From Synechococcus sp. GreenBA-s (GTDB lineage Bacteria > Cyanobacteriota > Cyanobacteriia > PCC-6307 > Cyanobiaceae), in NCBI RefSeq assembly GCF_024345855.1, contig NZ_JAGQBX010000002.1:1-64000 (forward strand): DNA of 64,000 nt, written 5' to 3'. The first letter of the stretch is position 1; each line of letters starts with the position of its first letter. Shown here in pieces: positions 9,698 through 18,703 of this stretch. The notes under the pieces were generated by a model, which was not told where the DNA came from, searched no databases, and was given only the letters and a program-made list of their open reading frames with translations. The position numbers and the translations under genes are program-made.

Positions 9698-10120
9698 TCA
9701 GTTCGGCGAGCGACTGGGGCCGGGCTGGCCAGGACCCGGCTGGCCAGGACCCCGTTGGGCCTGGCGGATCCAACGGCGCAGCGTGGCCGGATCGACCCGG
9801 GGCGGGGCCATGCCCAGCAGCGAGCGCTCCAGCCGGCCCAGCTGGGTGAGCAGCTGCTGGGGCGAGGCCTCGGCCAGGCCGCGGCGGCTGGCGATGCCGG
9901 CATAGAGGAGCAGGGCGGCCTCCTCGGGCTCCAGCCCCACCTCCACCACCAGCTGGGCCTGACCCCGCAGCTTGATCAGCCGCTGCTCGGAAGCGCGGCC
10001 ACCCCTGGCCAAGCGGCGCAGCTGGGGATCGCTCTGGCCGGCCAGGGCAGACCAGCTGTCGATCCCGGCCTCGGCGAGCACGGCGGCCTCGGCGCGGAAG
10101 TGGCTCGGCAGGCGCAGCAT
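9698..10120 (-). CDS. DUF4332 helix-hairpin-helix protein
   Basis: The 140-residue product contains two helix-hairpin-helix-like units (EAGIDSWSALAGQSDPQLRRL and YAGIASRRGLAEASPQQLLTQL) and a closing RRWIRQA helix, the pattern of DUF4332. Such folds often contact DNA or RNA, but no activity is established here. The C-terminus carries a repeated GPGQP tail encoded by a 15-base tandem repeat. Start is the ATG at 10120; the GTG directly before it is equally near a GGGGAG ribosome site. Confidence 0.65.
   Translation of the reverse strand: MLRLPSHFRAEAAVLAEAGIDSWSALAGQSDPQLRRLARGGRASEQRLIKLRGQAQLVVEVGLEPEEAALLLYAGIASRRGLAEASPQQLLTQLGRLERSLLGMAPPRVDPATLRRWIRQAQRGPGQPGPGQPGPSRSPN
9722..9751. repeat. 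Two tandem 15-base units inside the DUF4332 gene
   Basis: Two almost identical 15-base units (GGGCTGGCCAGGACC and CGGCTGGCCAGGACC) lie head to tail near the 3' end of the DUF4332 gene. They encode the Gly-Pro-Gln repeats of its tail and look like a slippage-prone coding repeat. Confidence 0.8.
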
Positions 10121-10151
10121 CACCGGAAGCTCCCCAACGGGGAACAGCCGC

Positions 10152-10619
10152 TCAGGGCAGCACCGTCACGGCATCGCCGCGCAGGGTGCGGGTGGCCTCC
10201 GCCAGGATCACCGGCCGCGCCAGACCCTCCCCGGCGGCCTCGATGCGGCGCAGCCGCACGTGCACCAGGCCGTCGTCACTGCTGCGGCCGCCCCCACGGA
10301 GGTTGCGGGCGACCTGCTCCACCGTGGGGGCATAGGCCGCGGGAGCAAGGCCCTCAGGGGCGGCGGCGATCACCAGGTCAGTGCCGTTGTCGAACACCAC
10401 CGGCACGGTCACCGCCCCCTCGACCGCCGTGCGGGGCGAGTAGCTGATCGCGAAGGCCAGACAGGAGAGCGCCAGCAGGGCGGTGAAGCTGGTCACCCCC
10501 ACCAGGCGGAAGCGGATCCCCCAGCGGGCCAGGAAGCCGGCCACGGTGAGGACCGCCAACACACCACTCGCGGCGCCCAGCCAGGTGCCAGCCGAAAACA
10601 GCAGGGGATCGGCGGGCAT
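10152..10619 (-). CDS. ycf51: Ycf51-family membrane protein
   Basis: Ycf51 (DUF2518) is conserved in cyanobacteria and some algal plastids; its role is not known. The N-terminus has two membrane segments (about residues 12-30 and 38-58) flanking the family-typical ARWGIRFRLVGVTSF stretch. The C-terminal half (from VTVPVVFDNGTDLV) is a soluble beta-rich domain. At 155 residues the length is normal. It is divergent from the tamB-like gene, with 67 bases between the starts. Confidence 0.8.
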   Translation of the reverse strand: MPADPLLFSAGTWLGAASGVLAVLTVAGFLARWGIRFRLVGVTSFTALLALSCLAFAISYSPRTAVEGAVTVPVVFDNGTDLVIAAAPEGLAPAAYAPTVEQVARNLRGGGRSSDDGLVHVRLRRIEAAGEGLARPVILAEATRTLRGDAVTVLP

Positions 10620-10686
10620 GGGGACTGGGCAGGCGGAGCAACCCCCTTATATTCGGGCCTCCCCAGCCGCTGACAGCCACGGGCCC

Positions 10687-13600
10687 ATGGGGGTGCAGCC
10701 GCAGGACTCCCGCGACCCGACCAGCCCTTCCCCGGCCAGTCCCCCCCCGGCCACGGCCCTTCCCAGCTTGGCCCGTCCCAGCCTGGCGCGACGCCTGGCA
10801 CCCCTGGCCCTGGCCGCCGGGGTTGCGGCCGTGGCCTGGTGGGGTGCCGATGGCGCCGCTGCCGGCCTTTACCGCCAGCTGAAACCCCAGTTGGAGCGAC
10901 AGCTCGGCCGGGTCATGGGGCACCCCCTGGAGCTCGGCCCCTACCGCGGCCTGCGGCCCTGGGGGGTCGCCGCCGGAGCCAGCCGCTTCCGGCCAGGGCC
11001 CGACAACCCCTCCACGGCCGAGGTGGAGGCCGTGACGGTGAGCCTCGACCCCCTGGCGAGCCTGGCCCGCCAGGCCTGGATGCTGCGCCTGGAGCTGCGG
11101 GGGGCCCGCGCCGAGCTGCGCCCCAATCGCCGCGGCGCCTACTGGGAACTGGGCCGTTTCCCCCCCGGGGCCGAGCCACCCCGCCTCGGGCTCGAGATCC
11201 GGCTGCGGGAGGCCGCCCAGGTGCGGCTGCTGCCCCCGGCGCTGGCGGGGCAGCCCAACCGGCCCCTGCAGGCCTCCCTGCAGGGCAGCACACGGCTGGA
11301 ACTGTGGCGGCGCCAGCTGCGGCTCGACGGCAGCCTGCGGCCGGCGGCCGGCGGCGTTCTGCCCTTCCAGGGCGCCCTGAACTGGCGGGATCGGCGCTGG
11401 TCTGCGGCCGTGGCTCCGCGCCAACTGCCCGTGGCACCCCTGGTGCCGCTGCTGCCCGCGGGTGTGCAGCGCCAGCTGGCGGGCCGGCTGGAGGGCCTGG
11501 CCAGCGGCCGGCTGGAGCTGGTGGATCCGGGCCGAAGCCGATCCGCTCAGGCCGGCTGGCGCCCCACCTCCGCTGGGACCCCGGACCGGCGCTGCCAGGG
11601 CCAGCTGCAGGTCCTCGGCGCCCGCTGGCGCTGGCCGGTGCTGCCGGCGCCCCTGGCGGCCGAACGGCTGACCCTGCGCTGCCGCGGCCAGGCCCTGCAG
11701 CTGCTGCCCGGCGAGCTGGCCATGGGGCCCTGGAGCGGGCGGGTCCAGGGCCGCTTCCAGCTGGCGGGGCGCCAGGCCGGCCGGCTGGAGCTGCAGCTGC
11801 AGGCCCGGGAGCGCCAGCGCGGGCACCGCCTTGGTGGCAGCCTGGCCGGCCCCTGGCGCCATCTGGCCGGCCGCCTGCAGGGGCGACTGCAGCTGCCCGC
11901 GATCGGGCAGGGTCCGGCGCGGCCCCTGGACCTCAGCGCCCGCCTGGAGCTGGATGGACGGCCCGACCGCCGCGGCGCTGCACCCCTGCGGCTGCTGCTG
12001 CCCGAGCTGGTGGTGCGGCGCGGCGATGCCCGACTCACGGCGGGCGGCAGCGTGTGGCCGCGGCTGGACCTGCTCTCGCGCGAGCTGCGGCTGGGCCGGG
12101 ACCTCTGGCGCGATCTGCCCGCCCTCACCGGCCCCCTGGGGGCCTCGCCCCAACTGGAGGCGGACCTGCGGGCCAGCGGCAGCCTGGCGGATCCGCGGCT
12201 GGCCCTGGCCCTGCGCCAGCGGCGCAACCTGCTGGTGGGCCCCTGGAACGCCCAGCTGGCCTGGGCCCGCCAGCGGCTGGTGCTGGAGCAGCTGACGGGC
12301 CCCGAACTGCGGGCCAGCGGCCGGATGCCCCTCGCCTGGGGCCGCCAGGGCCTGCGGGCCGGCGAGCTGGACCTGCAGCTGGCCCTGCGCCGCTACCCCC
12401 TGGCGCGGCTGACGCCGCTGCTGGGCTCGCGGGTGCGCGGCGTGTTCGAGGCCTGGGGCACGCTGCGGGGTCCACTGGCGGCCCTGCGGCCCGATCTGGA
12501 GCTGCAGGTGGAATCCCCCGGGGCGGGGCCCCTGGCCCTGGCCGAGACCTGGCGCGGCCGGCTCAGCCCGACCCCGGGCGGCGGCGGCGCCCTGGAGCTG
12601 GCCGCCCTGGCCCCGGCGCCGCCGGGGCGGCTGACGGCCAGCCTGGGCCGGAACTGGCTCCCCAGCCGGGTGCAGCTGGAGCGTCAGGAGGGCCAGCTGG
12701 CCTTCAGCGGCTCGCCGCGCCGCTACCTCTGGCGGGCCCGCGCCTTCCCACTCGCCGGCCTGAGCCTGGCCCTCGGCCCCAGGCAGCGGTTGCAGCCCCT
12801 CTCCGGCCTGCTCAGCGGCCAGGGTGTCCTGGATCTGCAGCCCCTGTGGATGCACGGCAGCGCCCGCATCGAGGCGCCCCAGCTGCTCGGCATCCGCGGC
12901 CGCCGCTTCGACGCCCACGGCGAGTACCGCGGTGATCGCTTCGAGCTCACCGGCCTGCTGCAGCCCCGCGGTGATGGCCGCCGCTCCGGCGGACAGATCG
13001 GCCTGCGCCTGCGCGGCGAGCGCGGCGGTGCCCTCTGGAGCCGGCTCGAGGGCCGCGACCTCAGCGCCGACCTGATCCGGGAACTGCTGGAGGCCTGGCC
13101 CCAGTGGCGGGGCGGACCGCCACCGCCCCGCGGCCGGGCCCGGGATCTGGGCAGCCTGGCGATCGACACGCTGGGCGGCAGCCTGCAGGACCAGCTCCAG
13201 GCCCTGGCGGCGGCGCAGCAGCAGCTGGCGAGCCGGGTCGTCCTGGCCCGGGAGCGCTCGCCACGGCCCCAGCTGCAGGACCTGCAGGCCCTGGTGGATG
13301 CCAACCTCACCCTCACGGGGCCCTCTCCCGATCGCCTCCACCTCGACCTGCGCGCCCGCGGCCACCTCTGGCTGGAGCAGGAGGACCGGGACAAGGTGCT
13401 GGCCAGCGAACCGCTGCGGGTGCGCCTCGAAGGTCCGCTGGGCCAGGGCGGTGGCCGCTTCAGCTTCGACCACCTGCCCCTGGCGCTGCTGGCCCTGCTG
13501 ACGCCGGTGCCGGAGGGGCTGCGCGGCGGCCTCTCGGCCCAGGGGCGCTACCGGCTGGGGGGCGCCAGCCCCGAACTGGAGGCGACCCTGGCTCTGCAGC

Positions 13601-15270
13601 AGGCCAGCCTCAACGGCCAGGCCCTCAGCCTGGAGCGGGGGGCGCTGGCCCTCGACGGCGAGGCCTTGGAGGTGGACTGGTCGCTGCGCAGCGCCGGTGC
13701 CAGCAGCGACGTGGAGTTCAAGGGCCGGGTGCCGCTGCAGCCGGAGGCCGAGGGCCTGGAGCTGCGCCTGGCCAGCCGCGCCGACGGCCTGCGCTTCCTG
13801 GCCAGCCTGGCGGGGCCGTCAGTGCGCTGGCAGCAGGGAACGGCCGACCTGCAGCTGCTGGTGCGCGGCAGCCTGCGCCAGCCGATCGCCAACGGCTTCC
13901 TGCGCTTCCGAAAGGGCGTGCTGGAGGTGGCCGGCCAGACCATGCGCGAGCTGGAGGCCACGGTGCTGTTCGACTTCGCCGAGCTGGAGCTGCAGGAGCT
14001 CAGCGCCAGGGTGGGCGAGCGCGGCCTGCTCTCCGGCAGCGGCCAGCTGGCCCTGGTCACCCCCAGCGAGGACCAGGCTCGGCCCCTGACCCTGCAGCTG
14101 CGCCAGGCCCCCTTCAGCGTGCCGCGGCTGCGGGCGGTGGCCGATGGCGCGGTGCGGGTGGGGGGCAGCCTGCTGCGTCCCCAGCTCGGCGGCGAACTGC
14201 GCCTCTCCAGGGGGGTGCTGAACGTGCAGCCGGGCCAGCTGGCCAAGGAGGAGGCGCCGGAGCAGCCGGTGAGCATGCGCCAGCTGGTGGAGGAGCGCTG
14301 GGACTTCAACCAGCCGATCGTGGTGATGGGGCCCGACATCGAGAGCGGCACCAGCCGCTCCCTGCGCGAGGCCGTGCCGAACCTCCCCTTCATCGGCCTC
14401 GATGGCCTGCGGCTGCGCCTGGGGCCGGACCTGCGGGTGGTGGTGCCGAACGTGGTGAACTTCAGCACCGCCGGCCTGCTCACCCTCAACGGCCCGCTCG
14501 ATCCCTCCCTGCAGGCCCGGGGGGTGGTGCGGCTGCTCAACGGCCGCCTGGGGCTGTTCACCACCAGCTTCAGCCTGGATCCCGACGCGCCGAACGTGGC
14601 GGTGTTCACCCCGTCCCTGGGGCTGATCCCCTACCTGGACATCGCCCTGCGCACCCGCGTGTCGGACAACATCGCCACGGGCCGCACCGACCGCTCCAGC
14701 ATCTACGACTGGAACGTGGCCGCCCCCACCACGGCCCTGGACCAGCTGAACCTGATCCGGGTGGTGCTGACCGTGAGCGGGCCGGCCGACCGGCTGATGG
14801 AGAACATCCGCCTGCGCAGCTCCCCGCCCCTGCCGGAGGACCGGCTAGTGGCCCTGATCGGTGGCAACTCCCTGGTGGGCCTGATCGGCGGCAACGCCAC
14901 GGCCGCCCTGGCCACGGCGCTGGGCCAGTCGCTGCTCTCGCCGGTGGTGGGCAGCCTCAGCGAGGCCTTCGGCCAGCGCTTCAGCTTCGCCCTCTATCCC
15001 ACCTACTTCGCCCCCGCCGACACGGCCAGCAGCAGCGGGCCGGGCCAGACCCGCACGCGCCGCATTCCCTCGCAGCTGGTGCTGGGCAGCGAGATCGGCC
15101 TGGACCTCACGGAGCGCTTCAACTTCTCGGTACTGGCCGCCCCCAACCGCAGCGACATCCCCCCGCAGATGACCCTGCGCTACCAGGCCAGCGACAAGCT
15201 GGGCCTGCAGGGCTCGGTCGATAGCGAGGGCCGCTGGCAGACCCAGCTGCAGCTGTTCTTCCGGTTCTGA
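10687..15270 (+). CDS. tamB: TamB/DUF490-type outer-envelope protein (1527 aa)
   Basis: The protein has a disordered Pro/Ser N-terminus, a single membrane anchor (about residues 35-60, PLALAAGVAAVAWWG) and then more than 1400 residues of amphipathic beta strands with AsmA/TamB-like repeats (many LELQLQARE or LRLSRGVLNV patterns). The C-terminal 350 residues match the TamB (DUF490) domain, including LNGRLGLFTTSFSLDP and the closing beta-strand LQLFFRF. TamB-like proteins bridge the inner and outer membranes and help assemble outer-membrane proteins or move lipids. I chose the ATG at 10687 because the frame further upstream overlaps ycf51 and is unlike the family. Very Arg/Leu/Gly-rich composition reflects GC content. 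Confidence 0.88.
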   Translation: MGVQPQDSRDPTSPSPASPPPATALPSLARPSLARRLAPLALAAGVAAVAWWGADGAAAGLYRQLKPQLERQLGRVMGHPLELGPYRGLRPWGVAAGASRFRPGPDNPSTAEVEAVTVSLDPLASLARQAWMLRLELRGARAELRPNRRGAYWELGRFPPGAEPPRLGLEIRLREAAQVRLLPPALAGQPNRPLQASLQGSTRLELWRRQLRLDGSLRPAAGGVLPFQGALNWRDRRWSAAVAPRQLPVAPLVPLLPAGVQRQLAGRLEGLASGRLELVDPGRSRSAQAGWRPTSAGTPDRRCQGQLQVLGARWRWPVLPAPLAAERLTLRCRGQALQLLPGELAMGPWSGRVQGRFQLAGRQAGRLELQLQARERQRGHRLGGSLAGPWRHLAGRLQGRLQLPAIGQGPARPLDLSARLELDGRPDRRGAAPLRLLLPELVVRRGDARLTAGGSVWPRLDLLSRELRLGRDLWRDLPALTGPLGASPQLEADLRASGSLADPRLALALRQRRNLLVGPWNAQLAWARQRLVLEQLTGPELRASGRMPLAWGRQGLRAGELDLQLALRRYPLARLTPLLGSRVRGVFEAWGTLRGPLAALRPDLELQVESPGAGPLALAETWRGRLSPTPGGGGALELAALAPAPPGRLTASLGRNWLPSRVQLERQEGQLAFSGSPRRYLWRARAFPLAGLSLALGPRQRLQPLSGLLSGQGVLDLQPLWMHGSARIEAPQLLGIRGRRFDAHGEYRGDRFELTGLLQPRGDGRRSGGQIGLRLRGERGGALWSRLEGRDLSADLIRELLEAWPQWRGGPPPPRGRARDLGSLAIDTLGGSLQDQLQALAAAQQQLASRVVLARERSPRPQLQDLQALVDANLTLTGPSPDRLHLDLRARGHLWLEQEDRDKVLASEPLRVRLEGPLGQGGGRFSFDHLPLALLALLTPVPEGLRGGLSAQGRYRLGGASPELEATLALQQASLNGQALSLERGALALDGEALEVDWSLRSAGASSDVEFKGRVPLQPEAEGLELRLASRADGLRFLASLAGPSVRWQQGTADLQLLVRGSLRQPIANGFLRFRKGVLEVAGQTMRELEATVLFDFAELELQELSARVGERGLLSGSGQLALVTPSEDQARPLTLQLRQAPFSVPRLRAVADGAVRVGGSLLRPQLGGELRLSRGVLNVQPGQLAKEEAPEQPVSMRQLVEERWDFNQPIVVMGPDIESGTSRSLREAVPNLPFIGLDGLRLRLGPDLRVVVPNVVNFSTAGLLTLNGPLDPSLQARGVVRLLNGRLGLFTTSFSLDPDAPNVAVFTPSLGLIPYLDIALRTRVSDNIATGRTDRSSIYDWNVAAPTTALDQLNLIRVVLTVSGPADRLMENIRLRSSPPLPEDRLVALIGGNSLVGLIGGNATAALATALGQSLLSPVVGSLSEAFGQRFSFALYPTYFAPADTASSSGPGQTRTRRIPSQLVLGSEIGLDLTERFNFSVLAAPNRSDIPPQMTLRYQASDKLGLQGSVDSEGRWQTQLQLFFRF

Positions 15271-15306
15271 GCCGCCCTACCCTGCCCGCCAGCTCCGGCC
15301 CGCGCG

Positions 15307-16209
15307 ATGACCCAGCTGATCGGTGTCGACCTCGGCGGCACCGCCATCAAGCTCGGGCGCTTCAATCCCCAGGGCGAGCTACTGGCGGAGCTGCAGCTCG
15401 CCACCCCGCGCCCGGCCATGCCCGGCGCCGTGACCCTGGCCATCGCCGAGGCGATCGGCCAGCTCGACCCCGACGGCCTGGCGCCGGTGGTGGGCATCGG
15501 TCTGCCCGGCCCCACCGATCGCCACAACCGCATCGCCCGGCTGGCCATCAACCTGGAGGGCTGGCAGGAGGTGCCCCTGGCCGACTGGCTGGAGCCCCGG
15601 CTCGGCCGCCGCGTGACCCTGGCCAACGACGCCAACGCCGCCCTGGTGGGCGAGGCCTGGCGCGGTGCCGCCCAGGACTGCCGCGACGCCATCCTGCTGA
15701 CCCTCGGCACCGGGGTGGGCGGGGGCATCCTGCTGGGCGGCGAGCTGTTCGTGGGCCATGGTGGCGCCGCCGGCGAGCTGGGCCTGATCGGCGTGGAGCC
15801 CGATGGCGCGCCCTGCAACAGTGGCAACAGCGGCTCGCTGGAGACCCGCTGCTCGATCCGCGGCCTGGCCCGGCTGAGCCCGCTGGATCCGGCCGAGCTC
15901 TGCCGGCTGGCCGAGGCGGGGGATCCCGAGGCCCTGGCGGTGTGGGCGACCTACGGGCGCTGGTTGGGGATCGGCCTGAGTTCGCTGCTCTATGTGCTCA
16001 CCCCGGAGGTGGTGCTGATCGGCGGCGGCCTCAGCGGCGCCAGTGAGCACTTCCTGCCGGCGGTGCGGGCCGAGCTGGAGCGGCGGGTGCTGGCGGTGAG
16101 CCGCGAGGGGCTGGAGCTGCGCCGCTGCGCCCTTGGCAACGGCGCCGGCCGGCTCGGCGCCGCCAAGCTGGCCTTGGACCGGCTGGTGCACGGGCCGGCG
16201 GGCGGCTGA
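15307..16209 (+). CDS. ROK-family sugar kinase (glucokinase-like)
   Basis: The ATP phosphate-binding start DLGGTAIKLGRF and the later LGTGVGGGILLGGEL loop identify a ROK kinase; the catalytic Asp is in LANDANAAL. The usual Zn-binding CxCGxxGCxE cluster is degraded to PCNSGNSGSLE: only the first Cys remains. Loss of Zn ligands is known in some ROK proteins, so activity is not excluded. Likely role is phosphorylation of glucose or a related sugar. A second, non-homologous glucokinase (glk) is at 23.9-24.9 kb. It lies 36 bases after the tamB-like gene. Confidence 0.8.
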   Translation: MTQLIGVDLGGTAIKLGRFNPQGELLAELQLATPRPAMPGAVTLAIAEAIGQLDPDGLAPVVGIGLPGPTDRHNRIARLAINLEGWQEVPLADWLEPRLGRRVTLANDANAALVGEAWRGAAQDCRDAILLTLGTGVGGGILLGGELFVGHGGAAGELGLIGVEPDGAPCNSGNSGSLETRCSIRGLARLSPLDPAELCRLAEAGDPEALAVWATYGRWLGIGLSSLLYVLTPEVVLIGGGLSGASEHFLPAVRAELERRVLAVSREGLELRRCALGNGAGRLGAAKLALDRLVHGPAGG

Positions 16210-16234
16210 ATCCATGCGGCGCTCCGGCCGGGGT

Positions 16235-16260
16235 GGGAGGTCCGGTTGGGAGGTCCGGTT
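16235..16260. repeat. Tandem 13-base repeat before proA
   Basis: GGGAGGTCCGGTT occurs twice head to tail, with GGGA starting a third copy, about 45-70 bases upstream of the proA start. It is probably a slippage repeat; a binding site cannot be excluded. Confidence 0.75.
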
Positions 16261-16303
16261 GGGATGATGCTCTGCAGCCCCACCTGAGAGCCAGCCCCCG
16301 GCC

Positions 16304-17626
16304 GTGAGCGTGATCGACCAAGCCAGCGTTCCCGATCCCTCCCCCGAGCTGCTGCAGCGGGCCGCCGGCGTGCGCCGGGCCGCCATGGCCCTCGGCCAGT
16401 GCAGCGACCAGCAGCGGCGCGAGGCCCTGCTGGCGATGGCCGCGGCCCTGGAGGCCCAGGCCGAGGCGATCGTGGCGGCCAACCGCGCCGACCTGGAGGC
16501 TGCGGCGGCCGACGGCCTGGCCCCGGCGCTCGTGGCTCGGCTCAAGCTGGATGCCGCCAAGCTGGCTGGTGCGATCGAGGGCGTGCGCCAGCTGGCCGCC
16601 CTGGCCGATCCCCTGGGTCAGCGCCAGCTGCACACCGAACTGGATGCCGGCCTGGTGCTGGAGCGGGTCAGCGTGCCCCTGGGCGTGGTGGGGGTGATCT
16701 TCGAGGCGCGGCCCGATGCGGTGGTGCAGATCGCCTCGCTGGCGATCCGCTCCGGCAACGGCGCCATCCTCAAGGGCGGTCGGGAGGCCGCCCGCAGCTG
16801 CGCGGCGATTCTGGCGGCGCTGCAGCAGGGCCTGGCCGCTTCGGCGGTCAGCCCCGAGGCCCTGACCCTGCTCACCTCCCGCGAGGAGAGCCTGGCCCTG
16901 CTCAAGCTCGACGGCCTGGTGGATCTCATCATTCCCCGCGGCTCCAACGCCCTGGTGCGCTTCATCCAGGACCACACCCGCATCCCGGTGCTGGGCCACG
17001 CCGATGGCCTCTGCCATCTCTATGTGGACCGGGACGTGGACATCCCCCAGGCGGTGCACATCGCCGTGGACGCCAAGACCCAGTACCCGGCCGCCTGCAA
17101 CGCGATCGAGACCCTGCTGGTGCACCGCGCCGTGGCGCCGGCCTTCCTGGCCGCGGCGATCCCGGCCCTCAGCGCCGCCGGCGTGGAGCTGCGCGGCGAC
17201 GCGGCCGCCCGGGAGCTCGGGGTGGCCGGTGTGGCGACGGAGGACGACTGGAGCACGGAGTATTCCGACCTGATCCTGGCGGTGAAGGTGGTGGACGACC
17301 TGGAGGAGGCCCTGGCCCACATCGCCCGCTACGGCTCCCGCCACACCGATGCCATCGCCACCCGCGACGACGCCACCGCCGAGCGCTTCCTGCGGGCCGT
17401 GGACAGCGCCGGGGTGTACCGCAACTGCTCCACCCGCTTCGCCGACGGCTTCCGCTACGGCTTCGGCGCCGAGGTGGGCATCAGCACCCAGACCCTGCCC
17501 CCCCGCGGCCCCGTGGGCCTCGAAGGCCTGGTCACCTACCGCTACCGGCTGCGGGGAGAAGGCCACATCGCCGCCGACTACGCCAGCGGCCAGCGCCAGT
17601 TCAGCCACCGCGCCCTGCCCCTGTGA
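16304..17626 (+). CDS. proA: Glutamate-5-semialdehyde dehydrogenase
   Basis: ProA (gamma-glutamyl phosphate reductase) carries out the second step of proline synthesis from glutamate, using NADPH. The aldehyde-dehydrogenase-fold catalytic Cys is C265 in [13 protein letters not shown]. Other family blocks include [17 protein letters not shown] and the [17 protein letters not shown]-terminus. Length (440 residues) is normal. A GTG start is used. Its stop overlaps the folB start by 4 bases (GTGA). Confidence 0.96.
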   Translation: MSVIDQASVPDPSPELLQRAAGVRRAAMALGQCSDQQRREALLAMAAALEAQAEAIVAANRADLEAAAADGLAPALVARLKLDAAKLAGAIEGVRQLAALADPLGQRQLHTELDAGLVLERVSVPLGVVGVIFEARPDAVVQIASLAIRSGNGAILKGGREAARSCAAILAALQQGLAASAVSPEALTLLTSREESLALLKLDGLVDLIIPRGSNALVRFIQDHTRIPVLGHADGLCHLYVDRDVDIPQAVHIAVDAKTQYPAACNAIETLLVHRAVAPAFLAAAIPALSAAGVELRGDAAARELGVAGVATEDDWSTEYSDLILAVKVVDDLEEALAHIARYGSRHTDAIATRDDATAERFLRAVDSAGVYRNCSTRFADGFRYGFGAEVGISTQTLPPRGPVGLEGLVTYRYRLRGEGHIAADYASGQRQFSHRALPL

Positions 17627-18036
17627 GCCCTGCCGCCGCGCCCGGTTCCGCTCCCCAGCCCCCGGGCGATCGCATCCTGGTGCGCGACCTGCGGCTCTGG
17701 GCCCACGTGGGCGTGCTGGAGCCGGAGCGCCGGCTGGGCCAGTGGTTCGAGCTCGACGTGGAGCTAGCGGTGGATCTGGCCGCCGCCGGCGCCGCCGATG
17801 CGCTGGAGCTCAGCCTGGACTACAGCCGCGCCATCACGGCCCTGCAGCAGCAGGCCCAGACGGTGCGCTGCCTGACCCTGGAGCACTACGTCGAGCGCAT
17901 CCTGACGCTGCTGGAGGAGCTCTACGGCCCGGTTCCAATGCGGCTGGAGCTGCGCAAGTGCCAGGCGCCGGTGCCGGGCTTCACGGGCACCGTGGCGGTG
18001 CGGCGCAGCCGGCATGGCCAGGGCGTGGCCTGGTGA
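17623..18036 (+). CDS. folB: Dihydroneopterin aldolase
   Basis: FolB cleaves 7,8-dihydroneopterin to 6-hydroxymethyl-dihydropterin in folate synthesis. After an Ala/Pro leader, the family core starts at [19 protein letters not shown] and includes the substrate-binding LSLDYSRAI and the catalytic/aldolase segment [11 protein letters not shown]. It ends [20 protein letters not shown], where the Lys is expected at the active site. The GTG start at 17623 overlaps the proA stop, so the genes are translationally coupled. Confidence 0.93.
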   Translation: MSPAAAPGSAPQPPGDRILVRDLRLWAHVGVLEPERRLGQWFELDVELAVDLAAAGAADALELSLDYSRAITALQQQAQTVRCLTLEHYVERILTLLEELYGPVPMRLELRKCQAPVPGFTGTVAVRRSRHGQGVAW

Positions 18037-18055
18037 GGCCGCAGGGCGACGGGCC

Positions 18056-18661
18056 ATGAGCCACACAGCTCCCCACCGCCCGCTGGTGCTGGTGCACGGC
18101 CTCTGGGACACGCCGCGGCTGTTCCGGCGGCTGGAGGAGTGGCTGGGGGGGCGCCGGGATCCGCTGCTGATTCCGAACCTGCCCCACGGCCTGGGAAGCA
18201 CCCCCCTGGAGGAACTGGCGGAGAGGCTGGGAGAGCAGATCGAGGCGGCCTTCGGCCCTGAGCAGGAGCTGGATCTGCTGGGCTTCTCCATGGGCGGCGT
18301 GATCGGCCGCATCTGGATCCAGCTGCTGGGCGGCCACCGCCGCACCCGCCGCTTCATCAGCGTCGGCAGCCCCCAGAACGGCACCTTCGCGGCCCAGCCC
18401 TGGCCCCGCTGGCTGCTGCCCGGCATCGCCGACATGAAGGTGGGCAGCCCGCTGATCCAACGTCTCAACGCCGATCTCACGCCCCTGAAGGGCCTGGACT
18501 GCCGCAGCTTCTGGTGCCCGATCGACACGATGATCGTGCCCCCCTGGAAGGGGGTGCTGCCGGTGGGCACGGTGCAGGTGCTGCCGGTGGCTAACCACAG
18601 GCACCTGATCACCCGCCCCGAGGCCCTGGGGCCGATCGGCGCCGCCCTGCTGGAGCCCTGA
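18056..18661 (+). CDS. Alpha/beta hydrolase, lipase-like (copy 1)
   Basis: The fold starts at PLVLVHGLWDTPRLF (oxyanion HG motif). The nucleophile elbow is GFSMGG within DLLGFSMGGVIGR, and a His in VANHRHL near the end may complete the triad. At 201 residues it is a minimal hydrolase without a lid domain. It follows folB by 19 bases and is probably in the same transcript. It is clearly a paralogue of the gene at 55481-56101: blocks such as QIEAAFGP, DLLGFSMGGVIGR and RRTRRFIS are identical. Natural substrate unknown. Confidence 0.8.
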   Translation: MSHTAPHRPLVLVHGLWDTPRLFRRLEEWLGGRRDPLLIPNLPHGLGSTPLEELAERLGEQIEAAFGPEQELDLLGFSMGGVIGRIWIQLLGGHRRTRRFISVGSPQNGTFAAQPWPRWLLPGIADMKVGSPLIQRLNADLTPLKGLDCRSFWCPIDTMIVPPWKGVLPVGTVQVLPVANHRHLITRPEALGPIGAALLEP

Positions 18662-18703
18662 GCCCGAGGGGGCGGCCGCGCCCCCGTTCAGGCGCCCGTC
18701 AGC

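Noticed and set aside
10378-13473. A 1031-codon open frame antisense to the tamB-like gene
   Set aside because: Its composition is repetitive Gln/Ala/Gly, typical of a GC-driven shadow frame. The plus-strand gene has clear family features and a good start.
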